DNA of 64,000 nt from Streptomyces antibioticus (GTDB lineage: Bacteria; Actinomycetota; Actinomycetes; Streptomycetales; Streptomycetaceae): positions 2,477,198-2,541,197 of the forward strand of contig NZ_CM007717.1 of the NCBI RefSeq assembly GCF_002019855.1, in the 5' to 3' direction. The position numbers and the translations under genes are program-made. Position 1 is the stretch's first letter; every line of letters begins with the position of its first letter. Positions 18,123-25,293 of this stretch are shown piece after piece. Under the pieces are notes generated by a model, which was given only the letters and a program-made list of their open reading frames with translations, did not search any database and was not told the DNA's origin.

Positions 18123-18902
18123 GTGCCGGTCCTTCCTGGAGCCGAGCCGTACCGCCACGAGGGCGGGGAGGTCGGGGTCCTCCTCTGCCACGGATTCACC
18201 GGTTCCCCCCAGTCGCTGCGCCCCTGGGCCCGGTATCTGGCCGGGCGCGGTCTGACCGTCTCGCTGCCGCTGCTGCCGGGGCACGGCACCCGCTGGGAGG
18301 ACATGGCCCTCACCGGCTGGCCCGACTGGTACGCGGAGGTGGACCGGGAGCTGCGCGCCCTGCGCGCCCGCTGCTCGCGGGTCTTCGTGGCCGGGCTGTC
18401 GATGGGCGGCGCCCTGGCCCTGCGGCTGGCCGCGAAGCACGGCGAAGGGGTGGAGGGCGTGATCGTCGTCAACCCGGCGAACAAGGTGCACGGACTGTCG
18501 GCGTACGCCCTTCCGGTGGCCCGGCATCTCGTCCGGTCCACCAAGGGGATCGTGAGCGACATCGCCGCGCCGGGGCGGGTGGAGACGGGGTACGAGCGGG
18601 TGCCGCTGCACGCGGCGCACTCGCTGCGGATCTTCTTCCGGCAGGTGGACGGCGAGCTGCCGCAGGTCACCCAGCCGCTGCTGCTGTTGCGCAGTGTCGA
18701 GGACCATGTGGTGCCGGGGGCGGACTCGGCGCGGATCCTGAGCCGGGTGTCGTCCACGGACGTGACCGAGATCCTGCTGGAACAGAGCTACCACGTGGCA
18801 ACGTTGGACCACGATGCGGACCGGATCTTCGAGGAGAGCTACGCGTTCATCGCCCGGATCGCGCCCAGTGTCGGCAAGGAAGGGACGGCCGTAGGTGGCT
18901 GA
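18123..18902 (+). CDS. Alpha/beta hydrolase (monoacylglycerol lipase/carboxylesterase type)
   Basis: A 259-residue esterase. It has the oxyanion HGFTGSP motif near residue 22, LPLLPGHGTRWEDM, the nucleophile in VAGLSMGG (about 89-96), an acidic residue in SVEDHVVPG, and His in LLEQSYHVATLDHD. This resembles Est30/thermostable monoacylglycerol lipase enzymes. It is intracellular, with no signal peptide. The GTG at 18123 has GGGAG about eight bases upstream. Its stop lies inside the next gene (8-base overlap), so the two form an operon. It is divergent from the plsC acyltransferase, which suggests lipid turnover, but that is inference. Confidence 0.88.
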   Translation: MPVLPGAEPYRHEGGEVGVLLCHGFTGSPQSLRPWARYLAGRGLTVSLPLLPGHGTRWEDMALTGWPDWYAEVDRELRALRARCSRVFVAGLSMGGALALRLAAKHGEGVEGVIVVNPANKVHGLSAYALPVARHLVRSTKGIVSDIAAPGRVETGYERVPLHAAHSLRIFFRQVDGELPQVTQPLLLLRSVEDHVVPGADSARILSRVSSTDVTEILLEQSYHVATLDHDADRIFEESYAFIARIAPSVGKEGTAVGG

Positions 18903-19647
18903 GCACGACTCCGACCGCGAGGACCGGGAGAACCGGGACGAGCGGGACGGGCGGGACGGTCCGGACGCCCGGGAGGGCCACGGGCCGCAGGAGCAGCACG
19001 TCCCCTTCGACGAGGCGGCCGCCTGGGCGGCCATCGTCGAGGGGTACGGCGAGGAGCCGCCGGACCCGCCGGGCGCCAAGCCCTTCCGGTCGGTCGAGGA
19101 TCTCGCCCTGCTGGAGGTCCCGGCGGGCGACGACACGGCCGGTCCGGCCGCGGACACCGTCGGCGGGGCCGGTCCTGACCCCGCCGGGGAGCCCGACCGG
19201 GGTCCGGGTGAGGGCGCGGAGCCGGGCAAGGAGCCGAAGGAGCCCGTCAAGGAGGCCGCCAAGGAGCCCGTCGCGGAGCCTGTCGAGGAGCGGAAACCGG
19301 CCAAGCCGCTGGGCGGCTCCATCTCCTTCGCGCCCGGGGTCGGCCCGCGCGACTACACCGCCCCCGACCCGTCCGACGACGACTTCGACGCGGACGACGA
19401 GGGCCACTTCGTACCGCCGGAGCCGCCGCCGCTGCCCGAGGCCGACACCACCGCCAAGTTCGCCTGGCTCGGTGTGATCGGCGGTCCCGTCCTGCTGCTG
19501 CTCGCGATCCTGCTCGGCTGGGACATGACGTGGTGGCTGACCACGATCTGCATCGGCGGCTTCCTCGGCGGCTTCGCCACGCTGGTGGCGCGGATGGGGC
19601 CGGACGACGAGGACGACGACGATCCCGGACGGGGAGCGGTCGTCTAG
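18895..19647 (+). CDS. Acidic low-complexity membrane protein
   Basis: A 250-residue protein I do not recognise. The first 185 residues are hydrophilic, acidic and repetitive (Arg/Asp/Glu-rich start, then Lys-Glu-Pro/Val repeats such as KEPKEPVKEAAKEP). Two closely spaced membrane spans follow: FAWLGVIGGPVLLLLAILLGW and WWLTTICIGGFLGGFATLVA (about 193-235). A very acidic tail (DDEDDDD) ends the chain. The GTG at 18895 overlaps the hydrolase stop. The long disordered part is likely cytoplasmic. Conserved partner status with the hydrolase is suggested only by the overlap. Confidence 0.75.
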   Translation: MAEHDSDREDRENRDERDGRDGPDAREGHGPQEQHVPFDEAAAWAAIVEGYGEEPPDPPGAKPFRSVEDLALLEVPAGDDTAGPAADTVGGAGPDPAGEPDRGPGEGAEPGKEPKEPVKEAAKEPVAEPVEERKPAKPLGGSISFAPGVGPRDYTAPDPSDDDFDADDEGHFVPPEPPPLPEADTTAKFAWLGVIGGPVLLLLAILLGWDMTWWLTTICIGGFLGGFATLVARMGPDDEDDDDPGRGAVV

Positions 19648-19666
19648 CGCACGGCTTACGCACGGC

Positions 19667-20422
19667 TCATGGGGCGGGAACTCTGAGGGCGGCCAGGACC
19701 GGGAGATGGTCCGTGGCCGCCCTCAGGTCGTCCTCGGTGACTCCGGGCAGTCCGAGCGGCACCCCGCAGCCCAGCACCTCCACCCCCTTGGTCGCGAAGA
19801 CGGCGTCGATCCTGCGGTCCGGTGCGGCGGCGGGGAAGGTGTGCTCGGCGCCCCAGGGCGCGACCGTGCGGCAGTCCTGGAGTCCGGCGGCGAGCCGGGT
19901 GAAGGTGGCCCCGTCGGGCCGCTCGTTGAGGTCGCCGCCCGCGACCGCGTGCTCCACGCCCATCCCGGCCAGCCGGTCGAGGAGCATCCCGCCCTGCTCC
20001 AGGCGCTCCCGGCGCTCCAGGCTCAGATGGCAGCTCAGGACGCCGAGCCGGGTGCCCGCGATCCGGACGACGGCGGTGGCGAATCCGCGCCGGTGCTGTC
20101 CCGGGGTGCGGGGCAGCAGCACGTCCTCGGTGCGGATCGCCCCGGCGCGCAGGGAACACAGGATCGCGGGACCGGCCGCGGTGCCGCCGCCGGTGAGGAT
20201 CACCAGACCGGAGGCGGCGGCGAGCCGGGCGAGTTTCTTGCGCCAGCGGAAGAAGATCGGGGATTCCTGGACGAGGACCAGATCGGGGGCGCAGGCGGTG
20301 ACGACCCGGGCGACGGCGTCCGGATCGTCGCGCAGCGAGCGGATGTTGTAGCTGAGGACCCGGATGACGGCCGAACCGTCGGGCTCGGTGCGGGAGTTGG
20401 GCAGCGGCGAGGTCGTCGGCAT
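19667..20422 (-). CDS. Endonuclease/exonuclease/phosphatase family protein
   Basis: A 251-residue metal-dependent phosphodiesterase fold. Motifs in order: VLSYNIRSL near 22-30, LVLVQESP (Glu metal ligand), LGVLSCHLS, AVAGGDLNERPDG (about 160-172) and a final TDHLPVLA with Asp-His. All the catalytic blocks of the EEP superfamily are present, so activity is likely; the substrate (DNA, lipid or nucleotide) cannot be told. The ATG at 20422 was chosen over a TTG at 20431; neither has a clear ribosome binding site. The region just upstream carries the 12-bp tandem array. Confidence 0.87.
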   Translation of the reverse strand: MPTTSPLPNSRTEPDGSAVIRVLSYNIRSLRDDPDAVARVVTACAPDLVLVQESPIFFRWRKKLARLAAASGLVILTGGGTAAGPAILCSLRAGAIRTEDVLLPRTPGQHRRGFATAVVRIAGTRLGVLSCHLSLERRERLEQGGMLLDRLAGMGVEHAVAGGDLNERPDGATFTRLAAGLQDCRTVAPWGAEHTFPAAAPDRRIDAVFATKGVEVLGCGVPLGLPGVTEDDLRAATDHLPVLAALRVPAP

Positions 20423-20450
20423 GCCGATCAAGATACGCCGCTTGATCCCG

Positions 20451-20522
20451 TACGTCCGGAAATACGTCCGCAGACACCTCCACAGACACCTCCGGAGAGG
20501 CTTCCGGAGACGCTTCCGGAAA
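20451..20522. repeat. Six tandem 12-bp repeats
   Basis: Six contiguous units of exactly 12 bases: TACGTCCGGAAA, TACGTCCGCAGA, CACCTCCACAGA, CACCTCCGGAGA, GGCTTCCGGAGA and CGCTTCCGGAAA. Neighbouring units are most alike in pairs. The shared core is TCCGGAGA. The array fills the upstream region of the EEP gene (start 20422) and follows the glkA terminator. Confidence 0.85.
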
Positions 20523-20530
20523 AGCCGACG

Positions 20531-20550
20531 GGGGCCGCACGCGGCCCCCG
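20531..20550 (-). terminator. Terminator of glkA
   Basis: GGGGGCCG and CGGCCCCC form an eight-bp stem with a CACG loop 38 bases after the glkA stop. It is GC-rich with no T run on the minus strand. Confidence 0.65.
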
Positions 20551-20587
20551 CTCCACCCCCAGGGCGGTACGACTCTCTACGGTGCGA

Positions 20588-21541
20588 CTACATGATCGGG
20601 TCGGGCTCGCGGGCCAGGTCCGCCGCGCCCACCAGGCCCGCCTTGTTGCCGAGCTGGGCGGCGATCACATCGGCCACCGGCCGCCAGTTGCCGCCCACCA
20701 GCCAGCGCTTGTAGGACTTGCGGATCGGGTCCAGGACCAGGTCGCCCTCGTCCGAGAGTCCGCCGCCGACGATGAACGCGGACGGGTCGAACAGCGAGGC
20801 GAGGTCGGCGAGACCGGCACCGGCCCAGCGGGCCAGCTCGCGGTAGGAGTCGACGGCGACCGGGTCGCCCTGGCGGGCGGCCATCGAGATGTGCTTGCCC
20901 TCGATGCCGTCCGGGGTGCCGTCGCCCAGGCCCAGCAGGGCCTCGGCGCGCTCGGGGGTGGCGTTGGCGCGCTGCTTGGCGTAGCGCACGAGGGCGCGGC
21001 CGGAGGCGTACTGCTCCCAGCAGCCCTGCGAACCGCAGCCGCACAGCAGGCCGTCCGGCACCATGCGGATGTGGCCGAACTCGGCGGCGACGCCGAAGTG
21101 GCCGCGGCGCAGCTTGTTGCCGATGATGATGCCGCCGCCGAGGCCGGTGCCGAGCGTGATGCAGATGACGTTGCGGTGGCCCTTGCCCGCGCCGAACTTG
21201 TACTCGCCCCAGGCGGCGGCGTTGGCGTCGTTCTCCACGACGACCGGGAGGCCGACGCGGGCCTCGACCTCCGCCTTGAGCGGTTCGTTGCGCCAGTCGA
21301 TGTTGGGTGCGAAGTAGACGGTGGAGCGCTGCCGGTTGACGTAACCGGCCGCGCCGATGCCCACACCGACGATGTCGTGGCCCGCTCGCGCCCCCTCCAC
21401 CGCGGAGGCGATGGCGTCCACGATGGCCTCGGGCGTGGTGGGGGTCGGCACCTTGAAGGTCGAGAGGATGTTGCCTTCCTCGTCGACCACGCCGGCCGCG
21501 ATCTTCGTGCCGCCGATGTCGACGCCGATGGTGAGTCCCAT
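20588..21541 (-). CDS. glkA: ROK-family glucokinase GlkA
   Basis: ATP-dependent phosphorylation of glucose. In Streptomyces it is also central to glucose (carbon catabolite) repression. The 317-residue protein begins with the phosphate-binding GVDIGGTKIAAGVVD and has VENDANAAAWGEYKFG, the ATP-binding ITLGTGLGGGI, and the ROK zinc motif CGCGSQGCWEQYASG (about 161-175). The DUF5304 gene just upstream on the same strand is the neighbour seen in S. coelicolor (SCO2127-SCO2126, from memory). There is a 127-base gap between them that may hold its own promoter. Confidence 0.95.
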   Translation of the reverse strand: MGLTIGVDIGGTKIAAGVVDEEGNILSTFKVPTPTTPEAIVDAIASAVEGARAGHDIVGVGIGAAGYVNRQRSTVYFAPNIDWRNEPLKAEVEARVGLPVVVENDANAAAWGEYKFGAGKGHRNVICITLGTGLGGGIIIGNKLRRGHFGVAAEFGHIRMVPDGLLCGCGSQGCWEQYASGRALVRYAKQRANATPERAEALLGLGDGTPDGIEGKHISMAARQGDPVAVDSYRELARWAGAGLADLASLFDPSAFIVGGGLSDEGDLVLDPIRKSYKRWLVGGNWRPVADVIAAQLGNKAGLVGAADLAREPDPIM

Positions 21542-21668
21542 GAATCCCTCAGTTTCGGTCGAGCCCCGCTACGGCCAACCGTACCCGAGGCCCTGCCGTG
21601 GGATTCCCGTCGTCCGCCCAGCGGGCGGTGCCCCGGCCGGTGGAGAGCCGGGGAACGACACGCTCCGG

Positions 21669-22313
21669 TCAGTCCAGATCGATGCGCTGGCCGGGACCGG
21701 ACTCGTCGCCCCGGTCGTCCCGCCGGTCGTCGCCGCGCTCGTCGTCCAGGTCGCGGGCGTCGCGCGGGCGCCGCTCGCCGCTGGTCCAGCGGTGCTCCTG
21801 CTGCTGGACCGCGGAGCGGTAGGCGGCGAGGAGTTCGCCGCCGGCCGCCGCGAGGTGGTCGAAGACGTCGGGGTTGCGCTCCACGACCGGCTCGACCGCG
21901 GCCCTGGCCTGCTGGACGACCTGGCGCACCATCTGCTGGGCGGCCGGCCCCGCGACCGCGCCGAGCAGCGGCGACTGGAGGGTGGAGAGCTTGTCGGTGA
22001 CCGCGTCGACGAGCTTGCGCAGCTCCTCGGCGGCCGAGCCCTGCGGCCGGTCCTGTCCGGAGCGGCGGCGCTCCTTCTCGCGCGCGAGGTCCTCGGCGCA
22101 GGCGGTGGCCCAGGCGTCGTCGTCGGTGGCCCGGGGCTCCGGTGCGACGGTGTCCTCCGTGACGGCCGTCTCCGCGACGGGTGCGTCCGCGGCGGGTGCG
22201 TCCGCGGCGGGTGCGTCCGCGGCGGTCTCTTCCGTGACGGCTTCCTGCCCGGTGGTCCCCTGCCCGGCGACCTCGTCCCCGGCGGCGTCGGGCGTCGGAC
22301 GCTCTTCGCTCAT
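21669..22313 (-). CDS. DUF5304 protein (SCO2127-like, catabolite repression locus)
   Basis: A 214-residue protein with two low-complexity ends and a conserved middle. The N-terminal part has three perfect copies of a 15-base repeat (22186-22230) giving ADAPA-ADAPA-ADAPV. The core (about 65-170) includes DDAWATACAEDLAREKERRR, AAEELRKLVDAVTDKLSTL and a helix MVRQVVQQARAAVEPVVERN. The tail is Arg/Asp-rich. In S. coelicolor the homologue SCO2127, next to glkA, has been linked to sensitivity to glucose repression. Orthology here rests on position and my recollection of the sequence. Biochemical role unknown. Confidence 0.8.
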   Translation of the reverse strand: MSEERPTPDAAGDEVAGQGTTGQEAVTEETAADAPAADAPAADAPVAETAVTEDTVAPEPRATDDDAWATACAEDLAREKERRRSGQDRPQGSAAEELRKLVDAVTDKLSTLQSPLLGAVAGPAAQQMVRQVVQQARAAVEPVVERNPDVFDHLAAAGGELLAAYRSAVQQQEHRWTSGERRPRDARDLDDERGDDRRDDRGDESGPGQRIDLD

Positions 22314-22408
22314 GACGGCCTCCCGGTGCCCCTGCTCCTGCGACGCGGTGCGGCGACCGCCCGACGGCGGCCCGCCCCTACGACGTTACCCGAACGGCGG
22401 TACGCGGT

Positions 22409-23578
22409 TCACCCGCCGCGGGGCCACAGTCCGGGATCCGGCGCGAAGCGGATGCGCAGCTCCCCGTCGCGCAGGGCCGCGCCGTCCACGGCGCACCGGC
22501 GCAGCGCGGAGGGCAGCGGGACGATCCGGCGGAAGGGCCCGGCGGTGACGACGAGTTCGTCGCCGCGCCGGACGAGGTCGAGTTCCTCGCGTATGGCGCC
22601 GGGCAGCGGCAGATGCCAGACGAGCACCCCGTCCGCCGCCAGCCGGTCGGCGACGGGCCACTCGACCGAGTGGGTCCCGGCGTCGACGGCGGGCACGCCG
22701 AGCGCCGTGAGGTCGTCGGCGCCGCGCGGGTCGTGGCCGAGGTGGGCGACGGTGCGGGCCTCGCCCCACTCGGTGAGGGTCTTGCGCTGCTGGGCGGCGA
22801 GCCGGCCGAGCGGATGCCCGGGGTCGTCGTCGGCGGTGTCCGGCAGCACCCGGTTGGCGACGAGGGACTCGACGGGCAGCGCGCGCAGGGCGAGGGCGAG
22901 CCGGGCGTCCCGGACGGCGTCGGCCCCGGCGGGACCCGGTTCGGCGACGAGCCGTACGGCGGTGTGCCGGTCGGCGAGGACGGTCTGGACGGCGGCCAGC
23001 TCCAGGTCCCAGCGCGCGGTGGTCTCGTACAGCCACTCGGCGGGCATGGGGACGCCGGCGAGGCGGCCGAGGACGGGGCGCAGGGCGCGGGCGGCCTGGC
23101 GTTCGGGCGGGAGCAGCCGGCGCAGATAGCGGCGCAGTTCCTCGGGCAGGGCGAGCAGGGCTAGGGCCTGCGGGAGCGGCGGCAGGTCGACGACGAGGAG
23201 GTCGTGGGTCTCGGCGAGGGCGGCGTCGCGCAGCGCGCGCAGCAGGGTCAGTTCCTCGGCGCCGGGGAGGGGGGTGACCTCCTCGGGGTCGAGCCGGGAG
23301 GCGCCGAGCAGGTCGAGGACGCCGGTGGCGCGCTCCTGGAACGAGGCGAGGTCGTCGCGGAATCCGGCGCCCGCGTCGGGCCGCCAGGCGGTGAGCCCCG
23401 GGGCGGCCCGGACCGGCTCGCGGCCGGTCGGTACGCCCAGCGCGGCGCCGAGGCTGTCGGTGCGGTCGGCACTGAGGACGAGGGTCCGGGTGCCGGCCGC
23501 CGCGGCGCGCTGTGCGGTGGCGGCGGCGACGGTCGTCCGTCCGCTGCCGCCGGGGCCGGTGATCAGGAGGGTGCGCAT
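22409..23578 (-). CDS. ArsA/Get3-like ATPase with altered P-loop
   Basis: A 389-residue SIMIBI-class P-loop protein. The N terminus reads LLITGPGGSGRTTVAAATA, the ArsA layout. However, the signature lysine (GKGG) is Pro and the Walker A lysine (GKT) is Arg. Downstream are TLVLSADRTDSLGAALG (switch I-like Asp), LLVVDLPPLPQALALLALPEE (switch II-like region of ArsA), VANRVLPD and a C-terminal beta domain (about 310-389) like the ArsA_HSP20 tail. Genuine ArsA uses both lysines, so ATP hydrolysis here is doubtful. It sits between an SRPBCC protein and DUF5304 on the same strand. Function unknown; membrane-protein or small-molecule handling is possible. Confidence 0.82.
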   Translation of the reverse strand: MRTLLITGPGGSGRTTVAAATAQRAAAAGTRTLVLSADRTDSLGAALGVPTGREPVRAAPGLTAWRPDAGAGFRDDLASFQERATGVLDLLGASRLDPEEVTPLPGAEELTLLRALRDAALAETHDLLVVDLPPLPQALALLALPEELRRYLRRLLPPERQAARALRPVLGRLAGVPMPAEWLYETTARWDLELAAVQTVLADRHTAVRLVAEPGPAGADAVRDARLALALRALPVESLVANRVLPDTADDDPGHPLGRLAAQQRKTLTEWGEARTVAHLGHDPRGADDLTALGVPAVDAGTHSVEWPVADRLAADGVLVWHLPLPGAIREELDLVRRGDELVVTAGPFRRIVPLPSALRRCAVDGAALRDGELRIRFAPDPGLWPRGG

Positions 23579-23623
23579 GGGGGTGAACCGTACCGTCGGC
23601 GGGGTCTCGCGAAGGGCCGCGGA

Positions 23624-24067
23624 CTAGAGGTCCTTCGACTCCACGCGCTTCTTCAGTCCGGCCAGCGCCCGGTCGATGATGACCTTCTCGGCCTTGCGCT
23701 TGATCATGCCGAGCATGGGGATCTTGACGTCGACGGTGAGCTGGTAGGTGACCTCGGTGGCGCCCGCGCCGGCCGGCTTGAGGAGGTAGGAGCCGTCGAG
23801 CTGGCGGAGCATCTGGGACTTCACCAGGGTCCAGGACACCTCGTGTTCGCCGGTCCAGGTGTAGCCGAGGACCTGGTCGTCCTTGATGGCGCCGGCGTCC
23901 ATGACCAGCCGGACCTGTTCGGCGCGGCCCTGGTCGTCCTTCTTGAGGACCTCGGCCTGCTTCACCTCTCCGGTCCAGTCGGGGTAGCGGACGAAGTCGG
24001 CGATGACCGCCATGACGTCGGCCGGTGCCGCCTCGATCGTGATGCTCGAGCTGGTGTGTTCCGCCAT
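23624..24067 (-). CDS. SRPBCC (polyketide cyclase/START-like) family protein
   Basis: A 147-residue hydrophobic-cavity protein starting MAEHTSSSITIEAAP. The usual SRPBCC order is visible: IEAAPADVMAVIADFVRYPDW (first strand and helices), EVKQAEVLKKD, WTGEHEVSWTL, and a long C-terminal helix MIKRKAEKVIIDRALAGLKKRVE. Such proteins bind lipids or other apolar ligands; no catalytic residues can be assigned. GGAGGAG lies eight bases before the ATG at 24067, and the longer frame is unsupported. It is 45 bases upstream of the ArsA-like gene and probably in one operon with it. Confidence 0.87.
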   Translation of the reverse strand: MAEHTSSSITIEAAPADVMAVIADFVRYPDWTGEVKQAEVLKKDDQGRAEQVRLVMDAGAIKDDQVLGYTWTGEHEVSWTLVKSQMLRQLDGSYLLKPAGAGATEVTYQLTVDVKIPMLGMIKRKAEKVIIDRALAGLKKRVESKDL

Positions 24068-24201
24068 CGCCGTGGCTCCTCCGGATGCTGGCCGGTCAAG
24101 ACCGGGAGAGAGGTCACCGTGCGCGCCCTGGGAGCGCACGTGTGTGCAGCGTGAAGGCTACCGCGCGCCCGGCCGGCCGCCTTCACCGGTCGCCGCGGGC
24201 G

Positions 24202-24999
24202 TCACCACTCCAGCGCCCACGGCGTGCCGCTGCTCGCGAAGTGCCCGACGTTGACGCACTCGGTCGCGCCGATCCGCATCCGCCGGGCGAGCGGCTGGTG
24301 GACGTGGCCGAAGAGGGAGTAGCGGGGGCGGGTGCGGTGGATGGCGTCCAGGAGGGCGCGGCTGCCGCGCTCGAAGCGGCGGGCGACGGTGTCGTAGACG
24401 AGTTCGGGGACCTCGGGCGGGATGTGGGTGCAGAGCACGTCGACCTCGCCGAGGGCCTCGATCTTGGCGGCGTACTCCTCGTCGCCGATCTCGTAGGGCG
24501 TGCGCATGGGGGTGCGCAGGCCGCCGCCGACGAAGCCGAAGACCCAGCCGCCGATCTCGGCGCGCCCGCCGTCCAGGACGGTGGTGCCGGCCTCGGCGAA
24601 CTCGCTCCACAGGTGCGGCATGTCGACATTGCCGTAGGTGGCGTACGTCGGGGTGGGGAACGCCGGGAACATCTCGGCGTACTGCTTGCGCACGGCCCGC
24701 TCGATGACGGCCGCCCGGTCGCCTTCGACGCCGCCCCAGAGGCGGGCGCCCAGTTCACGGGCCTCCTCGAAGCGGCGGGCGGTGCGCAGCTCCACCAGCC
24801 GGTCCGCGTTCTCGACGCCGAAGAGGTCGGGGAAGATCCCGCGGGAGTGGTCGGCGTAGTCGAGGAAGAGGACGAGGTCGCCCAGGCAGATCAACGCGTC
24901 GGCGCCCTCCCCCGCCCGGGCCAGGTCACGGGCGTTGCCGTGCACATCGCTCACCACGTGCACGCGGTTCCGGCGGTTTCCGGACGGTGTGGATGACAT
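24202..24999 (-). CDS. Calcineurin-like metallophosphoesterase
   Basis: A 265-residue protein with the binuclear metal motifs in order: VVSDVHGNARD (about 15-25), LICLGDLVLFLD (about 36-47), YGNVD in place of the usual GNHD, LCTHIPPEV and SLFGHVHQP. A spacer of about 50 residues lies between the second and third motifs. The ATG at 24999 is the only start near the conserved region, but no ribosome binding site precedes it. The substrate is not predictable. It faces the acyl-CoA synthetase across a 294-base divergent region. Confidence 0.87.
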   Translation of the reverse strand: MSSTPSGNRRNRVHVVSDVHGNARDLARAGEGADALICLGDLVLFLDYADHSRGIFPDLFGVENADRLVELRTARRFEEARELGARLWGGVEGDRAAVIERAVRKQYAEMFPAFPTPTYATYGNVDMPHLWSEFAEAGTTVLDGGRAEIGGWVFGFVGGGLRTPMRTPYEIGDEEYAAKIEALGEVDVLCTHIPPEVPELVYDTVARRFERGSRALLDAIHRTRPRYSLFGHVHQPLARRMRIGATECVNVGHFASSGTPWALEW

Positions 25000-25055
25000 G
25001 TCGATCAAGCGTAGGCGTGTGTGGCACACGTGAACAGTGGCGGCGGGAATAGCGG

Positions 25056-25073
25056 TTACTGGCCAGTCAGTAA
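25056..25073. promoter_or_regulatory. TetR-type palindromic operator candidate
   Basis: TTACTGGCCAGTCAGTAA holds two overlapping inverted repeats: TTACTG/CAGTAA, and a perfect ACTGGCCAGT. TTACT..AGTAA palindromes are common operators of TetR-family regulators in actinobacteria. It lies in the divergent region between the metallophosphoesterase and acyl-CoA synthetase genes. Confidence 0.5.
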
Positions 25074-25186
25074 AGGGGTGGACTACTGTGCGCAAGGAAA
25101 TATCAGTCCGTGTGACGCAGCGAACATCTCGTCGGGCCCCCTGTCGAAGACGCCATACCGGCGGGTAACGTCCGGGCAGTCCAGTT

Positions 25187-25222
25187 GTGCTCAGGATTTC
25201 AACGACCGAAATGTCTGAGCAC
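25187..25222 (+). promoter_or_regulatory. Hairpin in the acyl-CoA synthetase 5' region
   Basis: GTGCTCAG and CTGAGCAC form an eight-bp perfect stem, with ATTTC/GAAAT pairing inside it. The structure ends 71 bases before the TTG start at 25294. Depending on the start of transcription it is a leader hairpin or a regulator site. Confidence 0.5.
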
Positions 25223-25293
25223 GTCCGAGCCGTGGACCGCACCGTCGCATCACACAACGTCGTGGCGCCGGCGCCCTATGAGGAGCAGCAGTC

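Noticed and set aside
22186-22230. 15-bp tandem repeat as a regulatory element
   Set aside because: It is in frame inside the DUF5304 gene and simply encodes an Ala-Asp-Ala-Pro repeat.
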